Part shown: piece after piece, positions 10,196 through 18,832 of the stretch
Position numbering within the stretch: the first letter of the stretch is position 1
How the letters are laid out: every line of letters begins with the position of its first letter
Origin: JAWLBY01 sp041687455
Lineage (GTDB): Bacteria; Pseudomonadota; Gammaproteobacteria; Xanthomonadales; Xanthomonadaceae
Reading direction: 5' to 3'
Length of the DNA: 64,000 nt
Assembly (NCBI GenBank): GCA_041687455.1
Contig: JAWLBY010000004.1
Span: 207,562-271,561, forward strand
Made by a program: the position numbers and the translations under genes
The notes under the pieces: generated by a model
The model's input: only the letters and a program-made list of their open reading frames with translations
Told to the model about the DNA's origin: nothing
Databases searched by the model: none

Positions 10196-11647
10196 TCAAC
10201 CGATCCGCTGACGCTCGTTGGACGAAGGGATATTCATCGCTTCACGGTATTTTGCCACGGTTCTCCGCGCGACCGTAATGCCGGCCGCCTTCAATTCCGC
10301 CGCCAGTCGGGCATCCGACAACGGCTGGCGTGGATTCTCGCCATCGATCAGTCGCCGCAGCATCGCCTGGATCGCCGTGCTCGACGTCGTGCCGCCGTCG
10401 GTGGTCGACAGGCTCGACGAGAAAAAGTGTTTGAATTCAAAGGTTCCGCGCGGCGTGTGCAGGTATTTCCGGGTTGTCACGCGGGATACCGTCGACTCAT
10501 GCAGTCCCACTTCGTCGGCCACCTCGCGCAACACCAGCGGCCGCATCGCCTCCGGGCCGTGATCGAGAAAGCCGGACTGGTGGCGGACGATGCAGCGGGC
10601 GACCTTCACCAGCGTCTCGGCGCGTGTTTCGAGGCTGCGGATCAGCCAGCGTGCCTCCTGCAACTGCCCGCGCAGGTAACTGGCATCGGACTTGTTGGCC
10701 GAACCGATCAGCGAGTGGTAATGCCGATTGATGCCGAGTCGCGGCATCGAGCCGGGGCCGAGCCGGACTTCCCAGTGACCGTTGTGGCGGAACGCGAACG
10801 CATCCGGCACGACATACTCGACCGTCTGGCTGGCGATCTGCGAGCCGGGCTTCGGGTCGCAGCCGCGCACCAGCTCGACCGCCAGCCGCATGTCTTCGGG
10901 ATCGACGTCGAGCTGTCGGGCCAGTCGCTCGGCGCCGAGCTTGGCCAGCGTCTCGAGTTCGCTGTCGGCCAGCCGCAGGGCCAGCGCGCGGCCCGGAGTG
11001 GTCGGGTCGAGTGCCTGCAACTGCACGCGGAGGCATTCGGACAGGTTTCGCGATGCGGTGCCGATCGGGTCGAAGCGCTGCACCAGATGGCGGACCGCTT
11101 CGATCTCGTCGAGTTCGGCGTCGACCTCCGGTCGCAGTGACGCAGCGATTTCGTCGAGCGTTTCCTCGAGATAGCCGTCGTCGTTGACCGCTTCGATGAT
11201 CGCGGTCGCGATCGCCCGGTCGCGGGCCGACATGTGGGTCAGGTGCAGTTGCCAGAGCAGATGGTCGTGCAGGTCCTCGCTCTCGGCGTCGGCCGGCTCG
11301 ATCGCGTCGTCGTCGCCGCGATCGCCAGCGGAGCCGCTGCCGCCGCCGCCACCGCCGATTTCCCAGTCCGCGACCAGCGTCTCGTAGCTGGTCTCGCCAT
11401 CGCCGGCATCGCTGCTGGCTGCCTCGTCGGTGGGCGCGGCGTCGCTGTCCGGTTCGGCGGCCACTTCGGCCGGCGACTCGGCCGGGTCACGATCCTCCGG
11501 ACGCTCGAGCAGCGGATTCGATTCCAGCGCGAGATTGATCTCGGTCTCGAGTTCGATCGCCGACAACTGCAACAGACGGATCGCCTGCCGGAGTTGGGGG
11601 GTCAGTGTGAGGCTTTGTCCGAGGCGGAGCTGGAGGGTCGGCTTCAC
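10196..11647 (-). CDS. rpoN: RNA polymerase sigma-54 factor
   Basis: A 483-residue sigma-54. Region I at the N-terminus is KPTLQLRLGQSLTLTPQLRQ (activator-interacting), followed by an acidic, Asp/Glu/Ser-rich region II (about 55-135), the core-binding domain (about 140-310), a helix-turn-helix region with DEVGLHESTVSRVT, and the RpoN box ARRTVAKYREAMNIP near the C-terminus. The GTG at 11647 gives the canonical protein start; a second GTG 13 codons upstream is possible but adds sequence unlike the family. The product should drive the pilA promoter found at about 48.9 kb together with PilR. It lies 44 bp behind lptB. Confidence 0.97.
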   Translation of the reverse strand: MKPTLQLRLGQSLTLTPQLRQAIRLLQLSAIELETEINLALESNPLLERPEDRDPAESPAEVAAEPDSDAAPTDEAASSDAGDGETSYETLVADWEIGGGGGGSGSAGDRGDDDAIEPADAESEDLHDHLLWQLHLTHMSARDRAIATAIIEAVNDDGYLEETLDEIAASLRPEVDAELDEIEAVRHLVQRFDPIGTASRNLSECLRVQLQALDPTTPGRALALRLADSELETLAKLGAERLARQLDVDPEDMRLAVELVRGCDPKPGSQIASQTVEYVVPDAFAFRHNGHWEVRLGPGSMPRLGINRHYHSLIGSANKSDASYLRGQLQEARWLIRSLETRAETLVKVARCIVRHQSGFLDHGPEAMRPLVLREVADEVGLHESTVSRVTTRKYLHTPRGTFEFKHFFSSSLSTTDGGTTSSTAIQAMLRRLIDGENPRQPLSDARLAAELKAAGITVARRTVAKYREAMNIPSSNERQRIG

Positions 11648-11691
11648 GGCGGGTGGGCAGGCTGTCCATAGAAAAGATTGACGCACCTAGG

Positions 11692-12411
11692 CTACAGGCG
11701 GAAACCCTCGCCCAGATAGACCCGGCGCACATCCGGGTTGTCGAGGATCGCATCCGGCGATCCCTTCGCGAGCACGCGTCCTTCATTGAGTATGTAGGCA
11801 CGGTCACAGATGCCAAGCGTCTCGCGCACATTGTGATCGGTGATCAGCACGCCGATTCCGCGCGCCTTCAGATGACGGACGATCTTCTGGATCTCGCCGA
11901 CCGAGATCGGGTCGACTCCGGCGAATGGTTCGTCAAGCAGCATGAACCGGGGCCGTGCAGCCAGGGCACGGGCGATTTCGACCCGCCGCCGCTCGCCGCC
12001 GGACAGGCTGGCGCCGAGCTGGCCGGCCACGTGGGAGACCTGCAGCTCCTCGAGCAGCGAATCCAGCTCGCGACGGCGCCCCTCGGCGTCGAGGTCGTCG
12101 CGCAGCTCGAGGATTGCCAGCACGTTGTCGGCGACCGACAGTCGTCGGAACACCGACGGCTCCTGCGGCAGGTAGCCGAGGCCGAGCCGGGCGCGGGCAT
12201 GCATCGGCAGGTCGCCGATCTCGCGCTCGTCGAGCCGGATGCTGCCGCCGTCGGCCGGCACCAGTCCGACGATCATGTAGAAGCAGGTCGTCTTGCCGGC
12301 GCCGTTCGGCCCGAGCAGGCCGACCACCTCACCGCCGTGCAGGTCGAGTTCGAAGTCGTGGACGACGTCGCGTGCGCGATAGCGCTTGCGCAGGCCGCGG
12401 GCCGACAGCAT
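11692..12411 (-). CDS. lptB: LPS export ABC transporter ATPase LptB
   Basis: A 239-residue cytoplasmic ATPase of the LptB2FG complex, which extracts LPS from the inner membrane. Walker A is GPNGAGKTT, the Q-loop region is LGYLPQEPSVFRRL, the signature is LSGGERRRVEIARAL, and Walker B is MLLDEPFAGVDP, with the switch His in LITDHNVRETL. The start codon overlaps the lptA stop (TGATG), so the genes are translationally coupled. lptF and lptG are not in this window. Confidence 0.97.
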   Translation of the reverse strand: MLSARGLRKRYRARDVVHDFELDLHGGEVVGLLGPNGAGKTTCFYMIVGLVPADGGSIRLDEREIGDLPMHARARLGLGYLPQEPSVFRRLSVADNVLAILELRDDLDAEGRRRELDSLLEELQVSHVAGQLGASLSGGERRRVEIARALAARPRFMLLDEPFAGVDPISVGEIQKIVRHLKARGIGVLITDHNVRETLGICDRAYILNEGRVLAKGSPDAILDNPDVRRVYLGEGFRL

Positions 12412-12935
12412 CAGTCGGACTTGGTCGGCGCGCTGGTGCGCGGCTCGATCCGCATCCGGATCCGCGAGCCCGGGGCGCCACCCTCCATGCGCTCGGTCTT
12501 GAGGTCGTAGCGGATGCGCTCGCCGCGCAGCTCGCCTTCCGGCTGGGTGACCGACACGTTGCCGGTCAGCACGACGACGTCGGCGACCATGTCGTAGTCG
12601 ATCCGCTGGGCACGGATCCGGGTCGTTCCGCCGGAATCGAGATCCTGCTGCAGCCGCGCCGGCGAGCCTTCGAACACGGTGCGGCTGAAGTCGCCCGCCT
12701 TCTTCTCGACCGTCGCGCGGTCGGCCTCGATCACCAGGCTGCCCTGGGTGATCCGGACGTTGCCGATCAGCACGGCGTTGCCGTCGGCGGTCAGCAGTAC
12801 GTCGCCGTCGTCGGCTTCGACGTCCATCGGCTGCTGGCGATCGCGGGCCAGGCCATGGGCGAGCGCAGGCAGCAGCAGCGCGGCGACCAGCAGCACACGG
12901 ATCGACGGGCGGGATTCAGCGGCGCGACGGCTCAT
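12411..12935 (-). CDS. lptA: LPS periplasmic bridge protein LptA
   Basis: A 174-residue OstA/LptA family protein. An N-terminal signal sequence (IRVLLVAALLLPALAHGLA, about 10-30) directs it to the periplasm, where it forms the beta-jellyroll bridge carrying LPS from LptC to LptD. The start of the mature fold is QQPMDVEADDGDVL, followed by repeated beta-strand units such as AVLIGNVRITQGSLVIEAD and VVLTGNVSVTQPEGELRG. It overlaps lptC by 20 bp upstream and lptB by one base downstream. Confidence 0.95.
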   Translation of the reverse strand: MSRRAAESRPSIRVLLVAALLLPALAHGLARDRQQPMDVEADDGDVLLTADGNAVLIGNVRITQGSLVIEADRATVEKKAGDFSRTVFEGSPARLQQDLDSGGTTRIRAQRIDYDMVADVVVLTGNVSVTQPEGELRGERIRYDLKTERMEGGAPGSRIRMRIEPRTSAPTKSD

Positions 12936-13485
12936 GATGGATGCTCACCTCGGACAACAGTTGGACGCGTCGCGCATCGAGATCGGCACGCATGCCGCGG
13001 CCGCGCAGTATAGAGCCGGGTTCGGTGACGGTCACGACGGCATCGGTCACGACTTCGCGCTGCCGCGGAAACACGGTCAGGCGGTCGCTGTGCAGGCGCA
13101 GCGGTTCGCCATCGTCGGGCGGGCCGGCCACCTGCACGTCGCCGAGCAGCCGGACTTCGGCCGCATCGCGGCTGACCCACGCGCGCTCGGCCCGACTCTG
13201 CCAGCGCGCGCCATGCCGGTCCGGAAATGCGAGGCGCGGCTGTTCGACGTCGAGCGTGCCGAGGAACGGGTGGCGTTCCAGTCGCGGTCCGCGCGCGGCG
13301 AACGATTCGCGGCCGTGCTCGTCGAGTGCGACCAGCTCGAAGTTCTCGAGCCGGTAGTCCGAACGCGGCGGGCCGACCAGCGTCGGTGGCGGCGCCTCGT
13401 CGCGCAGCCACCACAGCCACAGGCCGCTGGTCAGCGCGAACAGTGCGAGCGCAATCATCGGCCAGTGCTGGCGCAGCGAGCTCAT
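12916..13485 (-). CDS. lptC: LPS export protein LptC
   Basis: A 189-residue bitopic inner-membrane protein with one N-terminal transmembrane helix (about 8-26, WPMIALALFALTSGLWLWWL) and a periplasmic jellyroll domain. Family motifs include SDYRLENFELVALDEHGR and the C-terminal VTDAVVTVTEPGSILRGRGM. It receives LPS from LptB2FG and passes it to LptA. The gene is seven bases downstream of kdsC and overlaps lptA, giving a kdsD-kdsC-lptC-lptA-lptB order that couples Kdo synthesis to LPS export. Confidence 0.94.
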   Translation of the reverse strand: MSSLRQHWPMIALALFALTSGLWLWWLRDEAPPPTLVGPPRSDYRLENFELVALDEHGRESFAARGPRLERHPFLGTLDVEQPRLAFPDRHGARWQSRAERAWVSRDAAEVRLLGDVQVAGPPDDGEPLRLHSDRLTVFPRQREVVTDAVVTVTEPGSILRGRGMRADLDARRVQLLSEVSIHHEPSRR

Positions 13486-13492
13486 GCCGGGT

Positions 13493-14032
13493 TCATCGGT
13501 TCAGATAGGGCGCGATCACGGCGTCGGCCGCGCCGCGCGCCTCGATCAGCAGGTCGCACAACTCCCGGACCGCGCCGTTGCCGCCGCCGGTCCGGCTCTG
13601 CCAATGCACGCGTTCGGCCACCCACGGATGCGCGTTGGCCGGCGCCGTGGCGAGCCCGACCATCGTCAACGCCGGCAGGTCCGGCAGGTCGTCGCCCATG
13701 TAGGCGATCTGTGTGCAGCCCAGGTCGAGCTTGACCCGCAGCAGCTCGAGCGCCATCCGCTTGTCGCGACAGCCCTGCACGACATGCTGCAGCCCCAGTT
13801 CCCGTGCGCGCAGCTCGACCAGCCGGCTCTTGCGCGCGGTGATCCAGGCCACCTCGATGCCGCAACTGCGGACCAGCTTCAGTCCGAGCCCGTCGGCGAC
13901 ATGGAACGCCTTCAGCTCCTCGCCGCGGCTGCCGAGGTAGATCCGGCCATCGGTCAGCGTGCCGTCGATGTCGAGCACGAGCAGACGGATTCCGGCGGCA
14001 CGGTGGAGCAGTTCGTCGGCGGCAAGGTGCAT
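13493..14032 (-). CDS. kdsC: 3-deoxy-D-manno-octulosonate 8-phosphate phosphatase
   Basis: A 179-residue HAD-superfamily phosphatase that releases Kdo from Kdo-8-phosphate. HAD motif I is LVLDIDGTLTDGRIYLG with the nucleophile and acid aspartates; motif II is AWITARKS; motif IV is YMGDDLPDLPAL. The protein has no cap domain, as expected for KdsC. The ATG at 14032 (MHLAADELLHRAAGIRLLVL) is chosen over upstream in-frame starts, whose translation is only Arg/Pro-rich. It lies 257 bp after kdsD. Confidence 0.95.
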   Translation of the reverse strand: MHLAADELLHRAAGIRLLVLDIDGTLTDGRIYLGSRGEELKAFHVADGLGLKLVRSCGIEVAWITARKSRLVELRARELGLQHVVQGCRDKRMALELLRVKLDLGCTQIAYMGDDLPDLPALTMVGLATAPANAHPWVAERVHWQSRTGGGNGAVRELCDLLIEARGAADAVIAPYLNR

Positions 14033-14289
14033 GGCGAGCGGTCGGCAGCGGGGACGGCGGCGCAGGGCGCGAAGTCGGCAAGGGTACTGCGGGAGCGGCG
14101 TCGGCGGCGATCGTTCCGGCCAGACGCCGGTCGCAACGGAGTCGGACGTTGGCGCACGCGGCAAGTCCGTTACGTCCGCGGCAGACGCCGAATCGATCGG
14201 CGCAACGGTTTCTCGCCTCTGCGGCCGCCGTGCCGTACGGGGTTCTCCACCCGGTCCGCGGCGCAGCGGGGGCGATCGGTCTGGCCCGG

Positions 14290-15306
14290 TCAGACCACGC
14301 GTGCGCGCAGCAGGTCGTGAATGTTCAGCGCTCCGACCGGACGCTGCTGGTCGTCGACGACGATGACCGCGTTGATCTTGAACTCCTCCATCAGCTTGGC
14401 GGCCTCGACCGCGAGCCGGTCGGCGCCGATCGTCTTCGGGTGACGGCCCATCGCGGCGGTGACCCGCGCGCGGCGCAGGTCGACCTCGGCATCGTCGAGG
14501 GCGCGGCGCAGGTCGCCGTCGGTGAACACGCCGACCAGTCGGTCATCGGCGTCGACGACGGCAGTCATGCCGAGCCGCTTGCGGCTCATCTCGACCAGCG
14601 CATCCGACAGTGACGCATCGGCACGTACCCTCGGCACCTGCTCACCGCTGTGCATGATGTCGGCGATGCGCAGCAACAGGCGCCTACCGAGGCTGCCGGC
14701 CGGATGCGAGCGGGCGAAATCCTCGGCGGTGAAACCGCGCGCCTCGAGCAGCGCGACCGCCAGTGCGTCGCCCATGACCAGGGCTGCGGTCGTGCTCGCG
14801 GTCGGCGCGAGGCCGAGCGGGCAGGCCTCGGCCGGCACGCTGACGTCGAGATGGATGTCGGCCAGCCGGGCCAGCGTCGATGTCGGCCGACCGGTCATCG
14901 CGATCAGCGGGTTGCCCTGCCGCCGCAGCACCGGGACGATGGTCAGGATCTCGTCGGTTTCACCCGAGTTCGACAGCGCCAGCACGATGTCGGCGTCGGT
15001 GATCATGCCGAGGTCGCCGTGGCTCGCCTCGCCCGGATGGACATAGAACGCCGGCGTGCCGGTCGATGCCATCGTCGCGGCGATCTTGCGGGCGATATGA
15101 CCGGACTTGCCCATGCCGGTCGCGACCACCCGGCCGCGGCAGTCGAGCATCGCGCGGCAGGCGCGGACGAAGTCGCCGTTCAGGCTCGGCCGCAACGCGT
15201 CGAGCGCGCGCGCCTCGATGTCGATGACGTTCTGGCCGCTGCGGATCAGGAACAGATCATCGACGGCCGGATCAGCGGGCGGCGGCGGATACACCTGGGC
15301 GTTCAT
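14290..15306 (-). CDS. kdsD: D-arabinose-5-phosphate isomerase
   Basis: A 338-residue enzyme that makes arabinose 5-phosphate, the first committed precursor of Kdo. The N-terminal SIS domain (about 50-185) contains GKSGHIARKIAATMAS, HPGEASHGDLGMI and ALSNSGETDE, including the active-site Glu, Lys and His residues of the family. Two CBS domains follow (about 210-330). The start at 15306 gives MNAQVYPPPPADP, after which the family alignment begins. The gene is divergent from ibaG-murA, with a 274-bp intergenic region. Confidence 0.96.
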   Translation of the reverse strand: MNAQVYPPPPADPAVDDLFLIRSGQNVIDIEARALDALRPSLNGDFVRACRAMLDCRGRVVATGMGKSGHIARKIAATMASTGTPAFYVHPGEASHGDLGMITDADIVLALSNSGETDEILTIVPVLRRQGNPLIAMTGRPTSTLARLADIHLDVSVPAEACPLGLAPTASTTAALVMGDALAVALLEARGFTAEDFARSHPAGSLGRRLLLRIADIMHSGEQVPRVRADASLSDALVEMSRKRLGMTAVVDADDRLVGVFTDGDLRRALDDAEVDLRRARVTAAMGRHPKTIGADRLAVEAAKLMEEFKINAVIVVDDQQRPVGALNIHDLLRARVV

Positions 15307-15580
15307 CGGGCACTCGGCAGGGCGGGGGGGGCGGCATTCGAATTCTCGTATGGCGAGCCGGACCGGCGTCGCCGCTCCGTCCGGCGGCGCGTTCGACCGG
15401 CCGGGATGCGGCAAGCCGTCGGACGCGGGAGTGCGGCTTCCATGCCGCTGACCGACCCGGGCACGATCTGCCGGGTCGACGCGCAATCGATTATCATGCG
15501 CGGCTCATTCTATCCCAGCCGCGCGGTCGTCGGACCCCACGCGCCGGCTGCGGCCCGTCAAGCAGGTACAGCTCCCCTTC

Positions 15581-15817
15581 ATGGACGCACAGACTGTTCG
15601 TCAGCTCATCGAGGCCGGCATGCCCGGCGCGCAGGTCGAAGTCGAGGGCGCCGATGGCGTCCATTTCGAAGCGGTGATCATCTCCGATGCGTTCGCCGGC
15701 AAGCTGCCGCTGGCACGGCACCGGATGGTGTATGCGACGCTCGGCGAGCGGATGGGCGGCGAGATCCACGCGTTGTCGCTGCAGACGCTGACTCCGACCG
15801 AAGCGGCGCGTCGCTGA
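15581..15817 (+). CDS. ibaG: BolA/IbaG family protein
   Basis: A 78-residue BolA-like protein of the shorter IbaG type. It starts MDAQTVRQLIEAGMPGAQVEVEG (quoted in part) and has the class II KH-like core HFEAVIISDAFAGKLPLARH. Proteins of this family work with monothiol glutaredoxins in iron-sulfur trafficking, and ibaG is commonly found next to murA. The stop overlaps the murA start by one base (TGATG), so the two are co-translated. Confidence 0.93.
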   Translation: MDAQTVRQLIEAGMPGAQVEVEGADGVHFEAVIISDAFAGKLPLARHRMVYATLGERMGGEIHALSLQTLTPTEAARR

Positions 15818-17076
15818 TGGGCGCGATCGTCATTTCCGGTGGTGTGCCGCTGAGCGGCGAGGTCTGGATCTCGGGCGCCAAGAATGCCGTGCTGCCGATT
15901 CTCGCCGCCGGCCTGCTGGCCGACGGGCCGATGGAAATCGGCAACGTGCCGCACCTGCACGACGTCACGACGACGATGGAACTGCTCGGCCAGATGGGCG
16001 TCGAGCTGATCGTCGACGACCGGATGCGGATCCATCTCGATTCGCGTCCGGCCGACCGCTATTACGCGCCGTACGAGCTGGTCAAGACGATGCGTGCGTC
16101 GATCCTGGTGCTCGGCCCGCTGCTGGCCCGCTTCGGCCAGGCCGAGGTGTCGCTGCCGGGCGGCTGCGCGATCGGCTCCCGGCCGGTCGATCAGCACATC
16201 CGCGGCCTGGCCGCGCTCGGCGCCGACATCAGCGTCGAAGGCGGCTACATCCGCGCCCGCTGCGACCGGCTGCGCGGCACGCGGATCAACATGGACCTGG
16301 TGACCGTCACCGGCACCGAAAACATCATGATGGCCGCCGCACTCGCGCGCGGCACCACGGTGATAGAAAACGCCGCGCAGGAGCCGGAGGTCGTCGATCT
16401 GGCGAACTGCCTCAACGCGATGGGCGCGCAAGTCTCCGGCGCCGGCACCAACACGCTGGTCATCGACGGCGTCGAACGCCTGCACGGCTGTCGCTACGAT
16501 GTGCTGCCGGACCGGATCGAGACCGGCACCTTCCTGGTCGCCGCGGCGATGACCGGCGGCCGGATCACCGCCAAGCGCACTCGGGCCGACACCCTCGATG
16601 CGGTGCTCGCCAAGCTGGAGGAGGCCGGTGCCCACATCAATGTCGGCGACGATTCGATCGAAGTCGACATGGGCGGCCGCCGCCCGCGCGCGGTCAACCT
16701 GACCACCGCTCCGTACCCGGCGTTTCCGACCGACATGCAGGCGCAGTTCATCGCGATGAACACGGTCGCCGACGGCGTCGGCGTGATCACCGAGACCGTG
16801 TTCGAGAACCGCTTCATGCACGTGCAGGAGCTGCAGCGGCTCGGCGCAGACATCCGGGTCGAAGGCAACACCGCGATCGTCCGCGGGGTCGGGCACCTGT
16901 CCGGAGCGCCGGTCATGGCCACCGACCTGCGCGCGTCGGCCAGCCTCGTGCTCGCCGGCCTGGTCGCCCGCGGCGATACCATGGTCGACCGCATCTATCA
17001 CATCGACCGCGGCTACGAGTGCATCGAGGAGAAGTTCGGCACGCTCGGGGCGCGGATCCGGCGCATGGCGACCTGA
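15817..17076 (+). CDS. murA: UDP-N-acetylglucosamine 1-carboxyvinyltransferase
   Basis: A 419-residue cytoplasmic enzyme that transfers enolpyruvate from PEP to UDP-GlcNAc, the first committed step of peptidoglycan synthesis. Lys22 is in WISGAKNAVLPIL and the catalytic loop Cys117 is in LPGGCAIGSRPVDQH, so this is the fosfomycin-sensitive type (the residue is Cys, not Asp). Later motifs include VTGTENIMMAAALA and PYPAFPTDMQAQ. The length is identical to the E. coli family norm. The gene follows ibaG with a one-base overlap and is followed by REP palindromes. Confidence 0.98.
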   Translation: MGAIVISGGVPLSGEVWISGAKNAVLPILAAGLLADGPMEIGNVPHLHDVTTTMELLGQMGVELIVDDRMRIHLDSRPADRYYAPYELVKTMRASILVLGPLLARFGQAEVSLPGGCAIGSRPVDQHIRGLAALGADISVEGGYIRARCDRLRGTRINMDLVTVTGTENIMMAAALARGTTVIENAAQEPEVVDLANCLNAMGAQVSGAGTNTLVIDGVERLHGCRYDVLPDRIETGTFLVAAAMTGGRITAKRTRADTLDAVLAKLEEAGAHINVGDDSIEVDMGGRRPRAVNLTTAPYPAFPTDMQAQFIAMNTVADGVGVITETVFENRFMHVQELQRLGADIRVEGNTAIVRGVGHLSGAPVMATDLRASASLVLAGLVARGDTMVDRIYHIDRGYECIEEKFGTLGARIRRMAT

Positions 17077-17100
17077 TCGGCGCAAAGCCCGCTCATCGTT

Positions 17101-17284
17101 CCTGTAGGAGCGGCTTCAGCCGCGACCGAATCGTCACGAGGCCATCCGCCTTCAGCGATCATGGCGGCACGGAGCGGCCTGTGGGAGCGGCTTCAGTCGC
17201 GATCATTCACCCATTATCTGTCCGGATGATGGCGCGGCTGTCCGGAAGATCGCGCGGCTGAAGTTTCCACAGTGAAGCCGCTCC
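17101..17284. repeat. REP palindromes between murA and coaE
   Basis: Two direct copies of a REP unit, TGTAGGAGCGGCTTCAGCCG at 17103-17122 and a near copy (TGTGGGAGCGGCTTCAGTCG) at 17180-17199, are followed by degenerate inverted pieces at 17251-17284 (CGCGGCTGAAG, then TGAAGCCGCTCC). Each unit folds as a CGGCT/AGCCG hairpin with a TC loop. They lie between convergent gene ends, a usual REP location. Confidence 0.9.
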
Positions 17285-17313
17285 ACGCGGGTCGCCGCCG
17301 CAGTCGCCTGCCG

Positions 17314-17946
17314 TCACCCGCTGCCGCCGACCCGCTCCCGCGCCAACGCCCGATACTGTCGATCAAGCCGCTCGACAATCGGCTCGAGCGAATCCATGGG
17401 TCCCGCATTGACGACCACGTCGTCGGCCCGCCGCAAACGCTGCTCCCGCCCGGCCTGCGCCGCCAGCATCCTCGATGCCGCGTCGCGGTCGATCCGGTCC
17501 CGCAGCATCACGCGCTCGATCTGCACCTCGACCGGCGCATCGACGACCAGCACGCGGTCGATCCACGGGTAGTCGCCCGACTCGACCAGCAGCGGGATCG
17601 CCAGCAGCACATACGGCGCGCGCTGCGCCAGCGCACGCTCGTGCAGCGTTGCACGTACACGCGGATGCAGGATCCGTTCGAGCGCCTGGCGTGCGTCGGG
17701 ATCGGCAAACACCCGCTCGCGCAACGCCCGCCGGTCGAGCCGTCCATCGGCGTCGACGACATCGGGACCGAAATGCTCGACGATCTCGGCCAGCGCCGGC
17801 TGACCCGGTTCGACCAACTCGCGCGACACGAGGTCGGCATCGAGCAGCGGCGCGCCGAGGGCTTCGAACCGCGCAGTGAGCGCCGACTTGCCGGATGCCA
17901 CGCCGCCGGTGACCGCGACGATCAGCGGACGTGCCGGCACCGTCAT
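17314..17946 (-). CDS. coaE: Dephospho-CoA kinase
   Basis: A 210-residue kinase for the last step of coenzyme A synthesis. The P-loop is VTGGVASGKSALT (about 12-24), followed by the family motif LLDADLVSRELVEPGQPAL. A lid-type region contains RIDRDAASRMLAAQAGREQRL (quoted in part) and a C-terminal DDVVVNAG motif. The start at 17946 (MTVPARPLIVAVTGG) is chosen because it precedes the P-loop by the usual distance. It follows pilD by four bases; the pilB-pilC-pilD-coaE order is conserved in many gammaproteobacteria. Confidence 0.96.
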   Translation of the reverse strand: MTVPARPLIVAVTGGVASGKSALTARFEALGAPLLDADLVSRELVEPGQPALAEIVEHFGPDVVDADGRLDRRALRERVFADPDARQALERILHPRVRATLHERALAQRAPYVLLAIPLLVESGDYPWIDRVLVVDAPVEVQIERVMLRDRIDRDAASRMLAAQAGREQRLRRADDVVVNAGPMDSLEPIVERLDRQYRALARERVGGSG

Positions 17947-17950
17947 CCGC

Positions 17951-18826
17951 TCACTTGACCCCGGCGAACCGCAGGTACGCGTCGAGCAGGTTCTCGCCCC
18001 AGAACAACTGGATCCAGCCGGCGATCGCAAGGTACGGCCCGAATGGAATCGGGGTCGCGCGATCGCGGCCGCGAATCGCAAGCCACGCCGAGCCGATCAC
18101 CGCCCCGACCAGCGACGATATCAGCAGCACCGGCAGCACGGCCGACACGCCACACCAGGCGCCGATCGCGGCCAGCAGCTTGAAATCGCCATAGCCCATG
18201 CCTTCCTTGCCGGTCAGCAGCTTGAACGCCCAGTACACCGACCACAGGCTCAGGTAGCCGACCGCTGCGCCGAGAATCGCGTCGGCCGGCGCCACGAACA
18301 CCGGCACCAGGCTCAGCAGCAGGCCGAGCCACAACAACGGCAGCGTCAGGCTGTCCGGCAGCAGCGTGGTGCGCAGATCGATGCCACTCGCGGCAACCAG
18401 CACGCCGGTGAACGCCAGCCCGGCGAGGCCCTGATAGCCGAGCCCGAAGCGCCAAATCACCAGCGCGAACAGCAGACCGGTCAGCAGCTCGACCGCCGGA
18501 TACTGCCACGAGATCGCCGTACCGCAACCACGGCATCGGCCGCGCAGCAGCGCATACGACAGCAGCGGGACGTTCTCCCACCAAGCCAACTGGTGCCCGC
18601 ACTTCGGGCAGTGCGAACGCTCGACGACGATCCCCGGCGGCGCGCCGATCGCTGCCTCGGCGGGAGCTTCTATCCCCAGCAATTCGCGGCTGTCCGCCTC
18701 CCACTGCCACTGCATACGGTGCGGCAATCGCAGGATCACGACATTCAGGAAACTGCCGACCAGCAGGCCGAACAGAAGCGCGCTGGCGATAACCAGCGCC
18801 GGATACGCCCCCCAGACCTCGGCCAC
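17951..18826 (-). CDS. pilD: Type IV prepilin peptidase / N-methyltransferase PilD
   Basis: A 291-residue polytopic inner-membrane protein that cleaves prepilin leaders and methylates the new N-terminus. The N-terminal domain has the paired zinc-type motif CPKCGHQLAWWENVP and GRCRGCG, needed for methylation. The aspartyl protease residues are in ASGIDLRTTLLPD and MGYGDFKLLAAIG (GxGD type). About eight transmembrane helices are predicted by eye. It starts with GTG six bases after the pilC stop. Its substrate in this window is PilA, whose leader ends in Gly followed by Phe. Confidence 0.96.
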   Translation of the reverse strand: MAEVWGAYPALVIASALLFGLLVGSFLNVVILRLPHRMQWQWEADSRELLGIEAPAEAAIGAPPGIVVERSHCPKCGHQLAWWENVPLLSYALLRGRCRGCGTAISWQYPAVELLTGLLFALVIWRFGLGYQGLAGLAFTGVLVAASGIDLRTTLLPDSLTLPLLWLGLLLSLVPVFVAPADAILGAAVGYLSLWSVYWAFKLLTGKEGMGYGDFKLLAAIGAWCGVSAVLPVLLISSLVGAVIGSAWLAIRGRDRATPIPFGPYLAIAGWIQLFWGENLLDAYLRFAGVK

Positions 18827-18832
18827 AAGCGA

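Noticed and set aside
15601..17085. A 494-codon open frame opposite murA and ibaG
   Set aside because: Antisense shadow of murA; composition is low-complexity and murA is fully conserved on the other strand.
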